Shown here: piece by piece, positions 8,509-17,568 of the stretch
How positions within the stretch are numbered: the stretch's first letter is position 1
Layout: the number at the start of each line of letters is the position of its first letter
Source of the DNA: Candidatus Nomurabacteria bacterium
GTDB taxonomy: Bacteria; Patescibacteriota; Minisyncoccia; Phycocordibacterales; UBA9973
Reading direction: 5' to 3'
NCBI GenBank assembly: GCA_026395895.1
Contig: JAPLXV010000011.1
Coordinates: forward strand, 1-50,836
Length of the DNA stretch: 50,836 nucleotides
Made by a program: the position numbers and the translations under genes
Notes under the pieces: generated by a model
Told to the model about the DNA's origin: nothing
Databases searched by the model: none
Seen by the model: only the letters and a program-made list of their open reading frames with translations

Positions 8509-9582
8509 TCAAGCATTTCGGTAGATTGTTTTGTGCTTCAACATCATCCAAATGATATTGACCATGTGTCTTTTGAGACAAACCAATGCTTGGTTCTTGC
8601 TCTTCCCCTCACTAATCTTTTTCTTGAAATATGTTCGAGCTTTGTCATTTCCCATTCTCGATATTTGTGACAGTGCCATTCTGTGAAATGCGCAATTCAG
8701 TCTTCTGTTTCCGCTTCGTGATTTAACATGACGATTTTTCTTGCCACTAGATCTTTCTCTTGGCGAACAGCCTGCATATTTAGAGAGTGCCCCGGGTGAA
8801 GTGAATCTGTTAATATCGCTAATCTCTCCGATGATGGTGCTTGCCACTACGAGTCCGCACCCACTTGCAGTCTGAATGGTGTAGCCACCAGCATCAAGCA
8901 GTATTTGCATATCTTTTTCTAATTCGTTCACTTCGTAATGAATATCAATCATTCTTCGTACTTTTCGTTTCAATGTTTTCAAGAGAAAAGTATCACACTT
9001 TGGTTTAGAAAGAGACCAGTATTTTAATGCTTTCAGTGTAAATGGATTTTTGTATTTTGTTTGATATTCCGTATTGTATATTCGATACAGAAGCATGTGC
9101 ACTTGATTCTTGAGCCGTGCTCTCTCAAGCACCAAATCTTCTCTGTCAATCGATATTTCCTTTAATTGCTTGGCTTTTTCACTTTCCTGCGATATTGTAT
9201 ATGCAAGGAGGCTGTCGATGGAATTCATCATGACTTTTGCCACCCCAAACGCATCCAGGGAATCGCTTTTCTCTGGATGCGTTGCATTTTGTCTCTGTCT
9301 GTCCACCAAAATACTCGGCACATGATATACCGGGTATTTTTCGTACAAGTATTCCGCTAAGCGCTCTCCATATCCTCGGACATCTTCGAGGCCAATGTAG
9401 GGTGAAAGAACACCACTGTGTTCTTTCACTTTCTCTTCCAATATTTTAAAATCATTCTTGTAATTACCGACCGTGATCTCAAAGAGCTTCTCTCCGTATG
9501 GAGAGACTCCGACTGCGGTATGGGTATCCTTGTGGACATCAATACCGACAAACAAGGTTCTCTGTTTTTCTTGTGTTGTCAT
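8509..9582 (-). CDS. IS110-family DEDD recombinase/transposase
   Basis: FVGIDVHKDTHTAVGV, YIGLEDVRGYGERLAEYL, KSDSLDAFGVAK and C-terminal Transposase_20-type region SGCGLVVASTIIGEI...PGALSKYAGCSPRERSSGKKN...GNRRLNCAFHRMA. Confidence 0.93.
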   Translation of the reverse strand: MTTQEKQRTLFVGIDVHKDTHTAVGVSPYGEKLFEITVGNYKNDFKILEEKVKEHSGVLSPYIGLEDVRGYGERLAEYLYEKYPVYHVPSILVDRQRQNATHPEKSDSLDAFGVAKVMMNSIDSLLAYTISQESEKAKQLKEISIDREDLVLERARLKNQVHMLLYRIYNTEYQTKYKNPFTLKALKYWSLSKPKCDTFLLKTLKRKVRRMIDIHYEVNELEKDMQILLDAGGYTIQTASGCGLVVASTIIGEISDINRFTSPGALSKYAGCSPRERSSGKKNRHVKSRSGNRRLNCAFHRMALSQISRMGNDKARTYFKKKISEGKSKNQALVCLKRHMVNIIWMMLKHKTIYRNA

Positions 9583-9642
9583 ATTTCTCTGTTAAAACTT
9601 GTAATCTCACTTTCGAGGGTGAGTGTGCAAGTCGGCTGAATC

Positions 9643-9832
9643 GCCAGTATGCGAGAGTCATGTTCCTTTCGGAGCGACTATCCGCTATCTGCTCATTGCC
9701 GTGCACAGAAGAGATGTGGAGCAATCCTCTGGTGGTCGTTTTCTGACCGAAGTCAAAGCGACAGCGAATGCCAATGCAATGCCACATCTCTTCTCTACAC
9801 TCTAATACAAGAGAGTATTCTCTCATACTGGC
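9643..9832 (-). ncRNA. Candidate IS110 bridge RNA in the transposase 5' non-coding region
   Basis: Nested long-range pairing: gccagtatg(c)gagag 9643-9657 / ctctcatactggc 9820-9832 and agaagagatgtgg 9707-9719 / ccacatctcttct 9782-9794, with an internal UUCG-capped hairpin on the minus strand. Confidence 0.5.
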
Positions 9833-9931
9833 TAATGCCGAGGGTGCAACCCTTAACTTTGCGTAATCACTAAAATATAAATATGGTATAATTTGCCCGA
9901 GACAATATTTTGAATTTTGATTTTGAGTTTT

Positions 9932-10136
9932 CTCCTGCGGGCAAAATTTGAAATCTCGCCAAAAAACCAAAGCCGAGGAAAATGGAAATCCTAATCCCCA
10001 AAATATTTGTTTCCATTTTCCGAGTCCGTTTTGAATTAGCACATTAGTCGAGCGTAGTGGAAATATTAAAATACATTAGCTTTAATCATTTGGATTCAGC
10101 TCGAAATAGTTTCGAACTTTGTCCAACATACACCGC
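9932..10136. repeat. Copy B of the ~205-bp inverted repeat, ending one base before the probable recG ATG
   Basis: See copy A 1125-1384. Confidence 0.93.
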
Positions 10137-12320
10137 ATGGGATTAGCTGACAGACTGGAAACAAAATTTCGTTTGGATGTAAATCAAAAAAAAGCTTTAA
10201 ACAAGTTAAATCTTTTTTCTGTGCATGATTTACTTTTTCACTTCCCTGTTCGATATAGCGATATGAGTGAAGTAAAACAAATAGCAGAATTGGTTGTCGG
10301 AGAAATAGCGACAGTCTGTGGAAAAATTTCAAAATTAAAAACTAAAAAAGGATTCCGTTCCAAAATCCCGATGGGCGAAGCAGAAATACAAGATCTATCA
10401 GGAAAAATAAAAATCACTTGGTTTTATCAGGCATATTTGGCAAAAATGATTCACGAAGGTGATAATATCAAACTTACTGGAAAAGTAACAGAGAGTAAAT
10501 ATGGCAGATATTTGGCAAACCCAGAATTTGAAAAAATTACAGAGATAGATTCTCCTGATAGTTTATTTAAGAAAAATGGCTCCGAAAACACTGGTTTTTC
10601 GTATCCTGTCTATCATGAAACCAGAGGCATAACTTCCAAATGGTTTTATCATGCCATAGAGAAAATATTAAGAGAAAAAACTTTAGATAATATAGAAGAT
10701 TATATTCCAGAAGATATTTTGAAAAAATATAATTTACCGACACTCAAAACATCTTTAATTTGGATTCATAAACCAAAAAATGCACGCGACGCAGAATCTG
10801 CCAGAAAAAGATTTGCTTTTGAAGAAGTTTTTTGTATTCAGCTAGAACGCCAGCATGACAAATTTGAATATAAAAAAAATAAATCTTTCCAAATTAAAAC
10901 AGAAAAAAAAGAAACTGAAGAATTTGTAAAACGTTTTCCTTTCACCCCGACTAATTCTCAAAAAAAATCTATCCAAACTATTTTAGAAGATATGGGAAAA
11001 AGTTTTCCAATGTCTAGATTGCTTGAAGGTGATGTCGGAAGCGGAAAAACTGCCGTAGCTGCCACTGCCGCATATACAGTGATAAACTCGGGGAAGGGCC
11101 GGCCTTCTCCAAAATCCGGAGAAAGTCGGCCCTTCCCCCTTAACCTACAAGTCGCTTATATGGCTCCAACTGAAATCCTAGCTGCTCAACATTTTGAGTC
11201 TTTTATACAGTATTTTAAACACTTACCAATCAATATAGGGCTCATTACTGGCTCTGGTTGTCGTAAATTCCCCTCTAAAGTGAATCCTGCTGGCTGGACC
11301 GACATTTCTCGCTCCCAACTTTTAAAATGGACAGCAGAGGGAATTATACCGATTCTGATAGGTACCCATGCTCTCATTCAAAAATCTGTAAAATTTAAAA
11401 ATTTGGCATTTGTGGTAATAGATGAACAACACAGATTTGGAACAGCTCAAAGAAGAAAATTAGTCCGCAAAGACAACATCGCTCCCCACTTACTTTCGAT
11501 GACAGCTACACCCATCCCTCGCACCCTTGCTCTCACCATTTACGGGGACTTAGATTTATCATTACTGGATGAAATGCCAGCCGGAAGAAAACAAATCATT
11601 ACGGAAATTATTACTCCAACCAAACGCGATGAAACTTATGAAAAAATCCGAGCAGAATTAAAAAATGGCAGACAACTTTATGTCATTTGCCCGAGAATCG
11701 AAGAGCCTGACCCAGCAAAAGAAATGGCTGTACAAGCTAAGTCAGCTATAGCTGAAGCCAAGCGTTTGAAAAAAGAAGTTTTTCGAGAATATGAAATCGG
11801 AGTACTTCATTCAAAAATGAGCAAAGAGAAAAAAGAAACAGTGATGAAAGATTTTGTAGATGGAAAAATAAATATTTTGTGTGCAACATCTGTGGTGGAA
11901 GTTGGAGTAAACGTTCAAAATGCAACTATCATCATTATTGAGGGAGCAGAAAGATTTGGTCTAGCCCAACTGCATCAACTCCGTGGGCGAGTAATTAGAA
12001 GTAATCATCAAGCATATTGTTATGTTTTTGCGGATGCTAAATCTCAAAAAACAACCGATAGGTTAAAAGCATTAAAAACTGCCAAAAATGGTTTTGAGTT
12101 AGCAGAATTAGATTTAACTCTACGTGGTTCTGGTGAACTCGGAGGCACAAAGCAATGGGGCATCTCAGACCTTGGGATGGAAGCAATAAAAAATATAAAA
12201 ATGGTAGAAGCCGCCCGCGCCGAAGCTATCCGCCTAATTTCCGAAGACCCTGAACTTAAAAAATATCCCCTATTAAAAAATAAAGTAAAAGAAAAAGCTG
12301 GAGAATTCCACTTCGAGTAA
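10137..12320 (+). CDS. recG: ATP-dependent DNA helicase RecG (start ATG 10137 or 10119)
   Basis: GDVGSGKT, MAPTEILAAQHF, DEQHRFGTAQRRKL, TATPIPRTLALTIYGDLDLS, VEVGVNVQNAT, GRVIRSNHQAYCYVF. Confidence 0.97.
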   Translation: MGLADRLETKFRLDVNQKKALNKLNLFSVHDLLFHFPVRYSDMSEVKQIAELVVGEIATVCGKISKLKTKKGFRSKIPMGEAEIQDLSGKIKITWFYQAYLAKMIHEGDNIKLTGKVTESKYGRYLANPEFEKITEIDSPDSLFKKNGSENTGFSYPVYHETRGITSKWFYHAIEKILREKTLDNIEDYIPEDILKKYNLPTLKTSLIWIHKPKNARDAESARKRFAFEEVFCIQLERQHDKFEYKKNKSFQIKTEKKETEEFVKRFPFTPTNSQKKSIQTILEDMGKSFPMSRLLEGDVGSGKTAVAATAAYTVINSGKGRPSPKSGESRPFPLNLQVAYMAPTEILAAQHFESFIQYFKHLPINIGLITGSGCRKFPSKVNPAGWTDISRSQLLKWTAEGIIPILIGTHALIQKSVKFKNLAFVVIDEQHRFGTAQRRKLVRKDNIAPHLLSMTATPIPRTLALTIYGDLDLSLLDEMPAGRKQIITEIITPTKRDETYEKIRAELKNGRQLYVICPRIEEPDPAKEMAVQAKSAIAEAKRLKKEVFREYEIGVLHSKMSKEKKETVMKDFVDGKINILCATSVVEVGVNVQNATIIIIEGAERFGLAQLHQLRGRVIRSNHQAYCYVFADAKSQKTTDRLKALKTAKNGFELAELDLTLRGSGELGGTKQWGISDLGMEAIKNIKMVEAARAEAIRLISEDPELKKYPLLKNKVKEKAGEFHFE

Positions 12321-12340
12321 AAAATTGTTAAAATAAAGAC

Positions 12341-12373
12341 TTATCACTTTTACACACCTGTAGAATATGATAA
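12341..12373. repeat. Direct repeat copy 1 with internal TTATCA/TGATAA dyad, upstream of the Cas2/PaaX-like gene
   Basis: ttatcacttttacacacctgtagaatatgataa. Confidence 0.75.
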
Positions 12374-12376
12374 GAT

Positions 12377-12862
12377 ATGATAATGAACTTTAAACCAACA
12401 ATTGGGGATCTTTTAATAGCAACTTTATTAAGTCATAGGAGTACTAAAAGTTTTTATTCCATATTAAGGAAAAGAGAATTTGAAAGATATAAAAAAGAAA
12501 GTATTTCAGTAGCTCTTTCTCGTTTAAAAAAGAATGGATATCTAGAAAAAAATAAAAATGTTTGGTCATTAACTAAAAAAGGTATCTCACGTAGCAAAAA
12601 AAATTATTTAACCTCTTATATTTCTTCTCCCTTTAAAGAAAACTCCCCAGTTAATACTATAATCTCTTTTGATATTCCAGGACCACATAGATCTACTAGA
12701 GACTGGCTAAGAAATCAAATAAAAATTTTTAACTACAAAATGTTGCAACAAAGTCTTTGGATAGGTCCTGGCCCATTACCCTCTTTATTTTTAAAAAGAC
12801 TTGAAGAATTCAAGATACGAAAAAACATAAAAATATTCTCCATAAAGAAAAAAGAAATTTAA
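12377..12862 (+). CDS. PaaX-like / Cas2-like C-terminal domain protein with N-terminal wHTH
   Basis: N-term wHTH (SVALSRLKKNGYLEKNKNVWSLTKKG), C-term IISFDIPGPHRSTRDWLRNQIKIFNYKMLQQSLWIGPGPLPSLFLKRLEEF. Confidence 0.7.
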   Translation: MIMNFKPTIGDLLIATLLSHRSTKSFYSILRKREFERYKKESISVALSRLKKNGYLEKNKNVWSLTKKGISRSKKNYLTSYISSPFKENSPVNTIISFDIPGPHRSTRDWLRNQIKIFNYKMLQQSLWIGPGPLPSLFLKRLEEFKIRKNIKIFSIKKKEI

Positions 12863-12869
12863 CTCTTGA

Positions 12870-12903
12870 TTATCAGTTTTCAACACCTGTGTAAAAATGA
12901 TAA
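12870..12903. repeat. Direct repeat copy 2, downstream of the Cas2/PaaX-like gene
   Basis: ttatcagttttcaacacctgtgtaaaaatgataa. Confidence 0.75.
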
Positions 12904-12921
12904 TGTGTTAAATTAACTATT

Positions 12922-14532
12922 TTATTTTTCTTCAATCAATCCTAATTTAATTAACCTTGAACGAATACCGCCGACTTGACGACCGGACAAGGCTGAAATG
13001 TTTCTTATAGATTTCCCACTTTTAAATTGTGACACAATTTCTTTTTCTTCTTCCTCTGTCCATTTTTTATAGGCATTTTGATGTTTGATGCGGATTTCTG
13101 CTAAACGACTTCCTGCCCCGCTTGGAGGCAAAGCCTCCAAGCGGGGCATTTTTTCTTCTTTCTCTTTTTTCTCTTTCCATTCACCACCTAAGGCAAGCAC
13201 AAAATTTTTATGCATTTTTTTTATTTCTTCTTCACTAATATTGCCAAAAGTTTTCTGCGCTTCTTTTGATTCATTTTGAAAAACACTGTCCTGTCTTAAA
13301 ATTTGCGGATGCACTTTGAGCGCATGTTCGTTGCATCCCAAAAGATACAATCCATCAAGTCGTCTTACGCGCGAAAGAGCAACGTAACCTTGTCCATATT
13401 CAAATACAGAAGACAAATCCATCACTGCAGCATCCATGCTCATTCCCTGACTTTTATGCACAGTCATCGCCCAAGCAAGACGAAGAGGAATCTGAGTAAT
13501 CTTCGCTTTGATCTTGCCGTTTTCTTCAATCGTCCAATCCATCGGGGTAATCACTATGTTTCTGCCATTTTTAGTCTTAATAATCGGATGTTTCGAAAAA
13601 GATTCAAAGTCTACTATTGTGCCAAGAGTGCCATTTACAAAGTGTTCTTTTTGATTATTTTTGGTACACATCACCACTGCTCCCTTTTTCAAAGTTAAAA
13701 TTTCAGGGGACAAACATCCTTTCTTAAGAGCAGTAACTAAAGGAATTGAACCAGTTGATTCCATATCAAATTTAAAACTTTCTCCTTTTATCTCTAAAAG
13801 TCTTTCATTGTTTACTCTATCTACATCTAAATTATGTGAGAAAAGTTTTGTAATATTTTCTGGAAATTTGTTCTGTTCAACATAACGAGATTTAATTTTA
13901 TCTTGGTGTTTATCTGACACAGCATCATGCCGTATTGCTAGTAAAAGTTCTAAAAAGCTTGCATCATCTTGACGATACTGTTCGCTGATATAACACACAA
14001 CTGGAGACAAACGTTTCCAAGCACTGGACTCATAAGCGAAACGTCCTTGTTTTTCTCCCAATAAACTTTCTTGTTTTTGTCCTATGTTATTTTTTTCAAT
14101 AGGTGGAAGTTGGAAAAAATCTCCAACCAATATCACTTGCATTCCGCCAAATGGTTCACTATTTTGTTTTATTTCTCGGCACACAGCATCCACCATAGAA
14201 AGTGTTTCTGCCCGAAGCATTGATATCTCGTCAATTATCAAAACTTTTGTCTTACGCACACGACGACAAACATATTCACTGCTCGCTATTCTATCTAAAT
14301 CATATTTGTTTAAAGTTTCTTTAATACCAATACCACTCCAAGAATGTATCGTCATGCCATTAACGTGCGTCGCAGCGATACCCGTGCTAGCAGTAATAGC
14401 ATGATTTATTTCATGTTCTCGCAAATAAGACACATATCTATTTATAGTATAAGTTTTACCAGCCCCCGGTTCTCCAGTAAGAAAAACATTCGCACCGGTC
14501 TTCATTATCCGTAACGCTTCATTTTGAGTCAT
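12922..14532 (-). CDS. Pif1/RecD-like AAA helicase with C-terminal HTH/SANT-like tail
   Basis: FLTGEPGAGKTYTINRYV, VLIIDEISML, ILVGDFFQLPP, AWAMTVHKSQGMSMDAAVMDL, YVALSRVRRLDGLYLLG. Confidence 0.93.
   Translation of the reverse strand: MTQNEALRIMKTGANVFLTGEPGAGKTYTINRYVSYLREHEINHAITASTGIAATHVNGMTIHSWSGIGIKETLNKYDLDRIASSEYVCRRVRKTKVLIIDEISMLRAETLSMVDAVCREIKQNSEPFGGMQVILVGDFFQLPPIEKNNIGQKQESLLGEKQGRFAYESSAWKRLSPVVCYISEQYRQDDASFLELLLAIRHDAVSDKHQDKIKSRYVEQNKFPENITKLFSHNLDVDRVNNERLLEIKGESFKFDMESTGSIPLVTALKKGCLSPEILTLKKGAVVMCTKNNQKEHFVNGTLGTIVDFESFSKHPIIKTKNGRNIVITPMDWTIEENGKIKAKITQIPLRLAWAMTVHKSQGMSMDAAVMDLSSVFEYGQGYVALSRVRRLDGLYLLGCNEHALKVHPQILRQDSVFQNESKEAQKTFGNISEEEIKKMHKNFVLALGGEWKEKKEKEEKMPRLEALPPSGAGSRLAEIRIKHQNAYKKWTEEEEKEIVSQFKSGKSIRNISALSGRQVGGIRSRLIKLGLIEEK
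13114..13148. repeat. 16-bp perfect palindrome within the Pif1-like CDS
   Basis: tgccccgcttggaggc-aaa-gcctccaagcggggca. Confidence 0.95.
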
Positions 14533-14572
14533 TAATTTATTATAATATAAATATTATAATTTCTAAAATTTG

Positions 14573-14646
14573 TCCGCCCTCTACGATTCGAACGTAGGAC
14601 CCTCTAGGTATAAGCTAGATGCTCTAACCAACTGAGCTAAGGGCGG
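14573..14646 (-). tRNA. tRNA-Ile (anticodon UAU)
   Basis: Manual cloverleaf: ccgccct TA gctc...gagc A tctag-cttatac-ctaga gggtc ctacg-ttcgaat-cgtag agggcgg A; no encoded CCA. Confidence 0.9.
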
Positions 14647-14691
14647 ATATAAATACATTATATTATTTCGCCAATAAAAACAAATTGATTT

Positions 14692-16614
14692 CTAACTTTT
14701 TATCTCCAATTTCGCTTCTTCTGTTTTCTTTGGCAGAATTCCATTAGCGATTATTATTTTGTTGTATTCTTCTTGTTCCAAAGTTTCAACCTCTATGAGT
14801 CTTTTGGCAATAGCCTCCAGTGCTTTTTTGTGTTCCTTCAAAACTTTTTCAGCAGATTTTATGCCATCATTTATAATTCTAGAAACTTCCGCATCAACTT
14901 TAGTGAAAACTGTTTCTGAAAATCCTTCTTCTCTAACCTCACCCCAAGCTAATTTACCACCTTCCCCTACCAAAGCAATCGGGCCAATTAAATCGGACAT
15001 TCCCCATCGAGTGACCATAGCTTTAGCTAAATTGGTAGCTACTTGTAAATCGCTTGATGGCCCAGTAGTAATATCACCAAAAATCATTTTTTCGGCAACG
15101 TATCCACCCAGAGACATAGCTATGTCATCTATAAATTCTTTTTTGGATTGAAGTCGTCTTTCTTCCAAAGGTAATTTCAAAGTGTATCCTCCAGCAGTTC
15201 CCCGAGCAATAATCGAAACTTTGTGAACTGGATCGGCATAAGGAAGCACAGATGCGACGAGGGCATGTCCGGCTTCGTGATAGGCAGTAATTTCTTTTTC
15301 CTTTTTAGAAAGCAAATGACTTTTTCTTTCCGGCCCGAGCATCACTTTTTCAATAGCTCGAATCAAATCAAATTGAAAAACTTTTTTGCGATTTTCTCGT
15401 GCTGCTAAAATTGCTCCTTCGTTCATTAAAGAATACAAATCAGCGCCAGAAAATCCGGGTGTTCTTTCTGCAATTAATTTTAAGTTAACATCTTCCGCTA
15501 GAGGTTTTAATCGCGCATGAATATCTAAAATTTCTTCGCGGTCTATTCTATCTGGTAAATCAAGCAAAACTTTTCTATCAAATCGTCCTGGACGAATAAG
15601 GGCTGGATCAAGCACATCTGGTCTGTTGGTAGCGGCCATCACAATTACTTTTTCATTCGGCTCAAAACCATCCATTTCCACAAGAATTTGGTTTAGTGTT
15701 TGTTCGCGTTCCTCATTACCTCCACCAAATCCACCTCCGCGAGTTCGCCCAATGGCATCAATTTCATCCATAAAGATAATAGCTGGAGCAGCTTTTTTAG
15801 CCATTTTAAAGAGGTCTCGAACACGAGAAGCTCCAACACCCACAAACATTTCTACGAATTCAGAGCCAGATAAATGAAAGAATGGCACACCTGCTTCCCC
15901 TGCTACCGCTCGTGCCAATAATGTTTTTCCTGTACCCGGAGCACCGGTCAAAATTACTCCTTTTGGAATTCTGGCTCCGATATCTAAAAACTTTTTTGGA
16001 TTTTTTAAAAAATCAACAATTTCTTTTAATTCTTCTTTGGCTTCTTTACATCCAGCCACATCTTTGAAAGTTACTTTATTATTCTTATCATTCGGATCAG
16101 TAATACGGGCCTTTGATTGACCAAAGGTAAATGCTTGCATCCCTGCTCCTTTCACTTGACGTGAAAGAAACCAAATAAAAAATAAAATAAAAATAATAGG
16201 CAAAAGAAAAGGTAATAAATTCATAAGCCAATACCCAAAACCGCTTTCATTTTTTATTTCTATGTTTGTTAGAGCTAAGGTCTCTGGTTTTACTCCATAA
16301 TTAAAAAGAGTTTGAGAAAGAGAGGATTCTGTTTCTTTTTTGGAAGTTTTTATTGTTTCATCTTTATAAGTAATTGTCAGTTTTTCTCCTTCAACTACAA
16401 TACCTTTAACTTCACCAGCCGTAACACTTTTTGCCAAATCGGAAATAGAAATTTCTGATGTACTAGTGGAAGGATTGGATATCATCAAATAAAGAGCCGT
16501 TAGGGTCATAAAAATCAAAATAGCCCCAAGCATACTGCCTGAAAACTTTGGGTTTTCTTTGACTTTTTTACCTTTATTTTTAAGTTCTTTTTGATTTAAA
16601 AAATTAAAATCCAT
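14692..16614 (-). CDS. ftsH: ATP-dependent zinc metalloprotease FtsH
   Basis: [26 protein letters not shown]-type [25 protein letters not shown]. Confidence 0.98.
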   Translation of the reverse strand: MDFNFLNQKELKNKGKKVKENPKFSGSMLGAILIFMTLTALYLMISNPSTSTSEISISDLAKSVTAGEVKGIVVEGEKLTITYKDETIKTSKKETESSLSQTLFNYGVKPETLALTNIEIKNESGFGYWLMNLLPFLLPIIFILFFIWFLSRQVKGAGMQAFTFGQSKARITDPNDKNNKVTFKDVAGCKEAKEELKEIVDFLKNPKKFLDIGARIPKGVILTGAPGTGKTLLARAVAGEAGVPFFHLSGSEFVEMFVGVGASRVRDLFKMAKKAAPAIIFMDEIDAIGRTRGGGFGGGNEEREQTLNQILVEMDGFEPNEKVIVMAATNRPDVLDPALIRPGRFDRKVLLDLPDRIDREEILDIHARLKPLAEDVNLKLIAERTPGFSGADLYSLMNEGAILAARENRKKVFQFDLIRAIEKVMLGPERKSHLLSKKEKEITAYHEAGHALVASVLPYADPVHKVSIIARGTAGGYTLKLPLEERRLQSKKEFIDDIAMSLGGYVAEKMIFGDITTGPSSDLQVATNLAKAMVTRWGMSDLIGPIALVGEGGKLAWGEVREEGFSETVFTKVDAEVSRIINDGIKSAEKVLKEHKKALEAIAKRLIEVETLEQEEYNKIIIANGILPKKTEEAKLEIKS

Positions 16615-16655
16615 GATTCATTATCATAGCACAAAAAGACTAAAAATAAAATCAG

Positions 16656-17055
16656 TGGTGGAGATGGGGGGAAATGAGCCCCCGTGCAGAAGGTTTTTGT
16701 AAAGAAATCTACATATGTGGCGCGTTTTTGTTTTGGATTAAAAAATTATTAAACGAGCAAAATATTTTTTAATCGATTCCCTTTGTTTTGCTCCGACGTC
16801 AGGAAATCGTCGGAGCTATCCCGATAATATTATGCCTTACTCTTATATATCGGAAGTCTATAAGAGAGACACGAGCTTACGCTAAAGCGGAAACTCGAGC
16901 AAAAGCAAAATCCTTCACACCGAAGTATGGAGAAATTTTTGCAAATGCCTTAGAAGTCAATTTTGCAATTAACATTTGAACGAATTTTAACGAGATTACG
17001 TCCATGCTCGACATGCATCTTTACATTAGACCCACTGTCTATGCCTTGCATCCCC
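16656..17055 (-). ncRNA. ssrA: tmRNA (ssrA)
   Basis: 5' GGGGAUG pairs with 3' CAUCUCC-ACCA; TGCATGtCGAG motif; T-arm GGGGG-CTCATTT-CCCCC; tag ORF GCA AAA TTG ... GCT TTA GCG TAA (AKLTSKAFAKISPYFGVKDFAFARVSALA*); adjacent to smpB. Confidence 0.93.
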
Positions 17056-17066
17056 ATATTTTTTTA

Positions 17067-17513
17067 TCAACGTTCTTTGTACTCTCTTCTAATCTCGCGA
17101 TCAGTCTCACGTTTTTTTATAGTCTCACGCTTATCTGCTTTTTTCTTGCCTTTAACCAAAGCGATTTCCACTTTGATTTTTCTTCCTTTATTATACACTG
17201 AAATTGGCACAATTGTCAAACTTTTATTTTTCTCACTGCCCGTAAGTGTAGCAATTTCTTTTTTAGTCAATAATAATTTCTTATTTCGCAATGGATCATA
17301 ATCTTTTGGCATATTATTTACTTGGTAAGGTTGAACATTAGCACTTATCAAAAATACTTCCCCTCCCCGCACAACGACAAAGGCGCCATCTAAAGACATT
17401 TTCCCTCCCCTGACCGATTTTACTTCCACACCCAAAAGCTCAATACCTGCTTCGTATTTTTCTAGAATTTCATAATTGAAATATACTTTTCGGTTTTCCG
17501 CATAATGAGCCAT
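17067..17513 (-). CDS. smpB: SsrA-binding protein SmpB
   Basis: NRKVYFNYEILEKYEAGIELLGVEVKSVRGGKMSLDGAFV. Confidence 0.97.
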   Translation of the reverse strand: MAHYAENRKVYFNYEILEKYEAGIELLGVEVKSVRGGKMSLDGAFVVVRGGEVFLISANVQPYQVNNMPKDYDPLRNKKLLLTKKEIATLTGSEKNKSLTIVPISVYNKGRKIKVEIALVKGKKKADKRETIKKRETDREIRREYKER

Positions 17514-17568
17514 ATATACATATTAGCACATGCTTATAGTCTTATAAAAATTATGTTAATATAAAAAC

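Larger units (their letters stand above)
8490..9900 (-). mobile_element. IS110-family insertion sequence (termini approximate)
   Basis: Transposase plus adjacent structured 5' non-coding region; exact ends not resolvable by eye. Confidence 0.65.

Noticed and set aside
9539-10042. 167-aa minus-strand ORF upstream of the IS110 transposase
   Set aside because: It spans the candidate bridge RNA and inverted-repeat copy B; composition is atypical for protein.
12341-12903. CRISPR array (two ~33-bp repeats near a Cas2-like gene)
   Set aside because: Only two copies, separated by a full gene, with an internal dyad typical of operators; no spacers or other cas genes.
14759-15877. Several antisense ORFs opposite ftsH (and similar ones opposite tuf, fusA, rplB)
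   Set aside because: They are shadow ORFs of strongly coding opposite-strand genes with no independent support.
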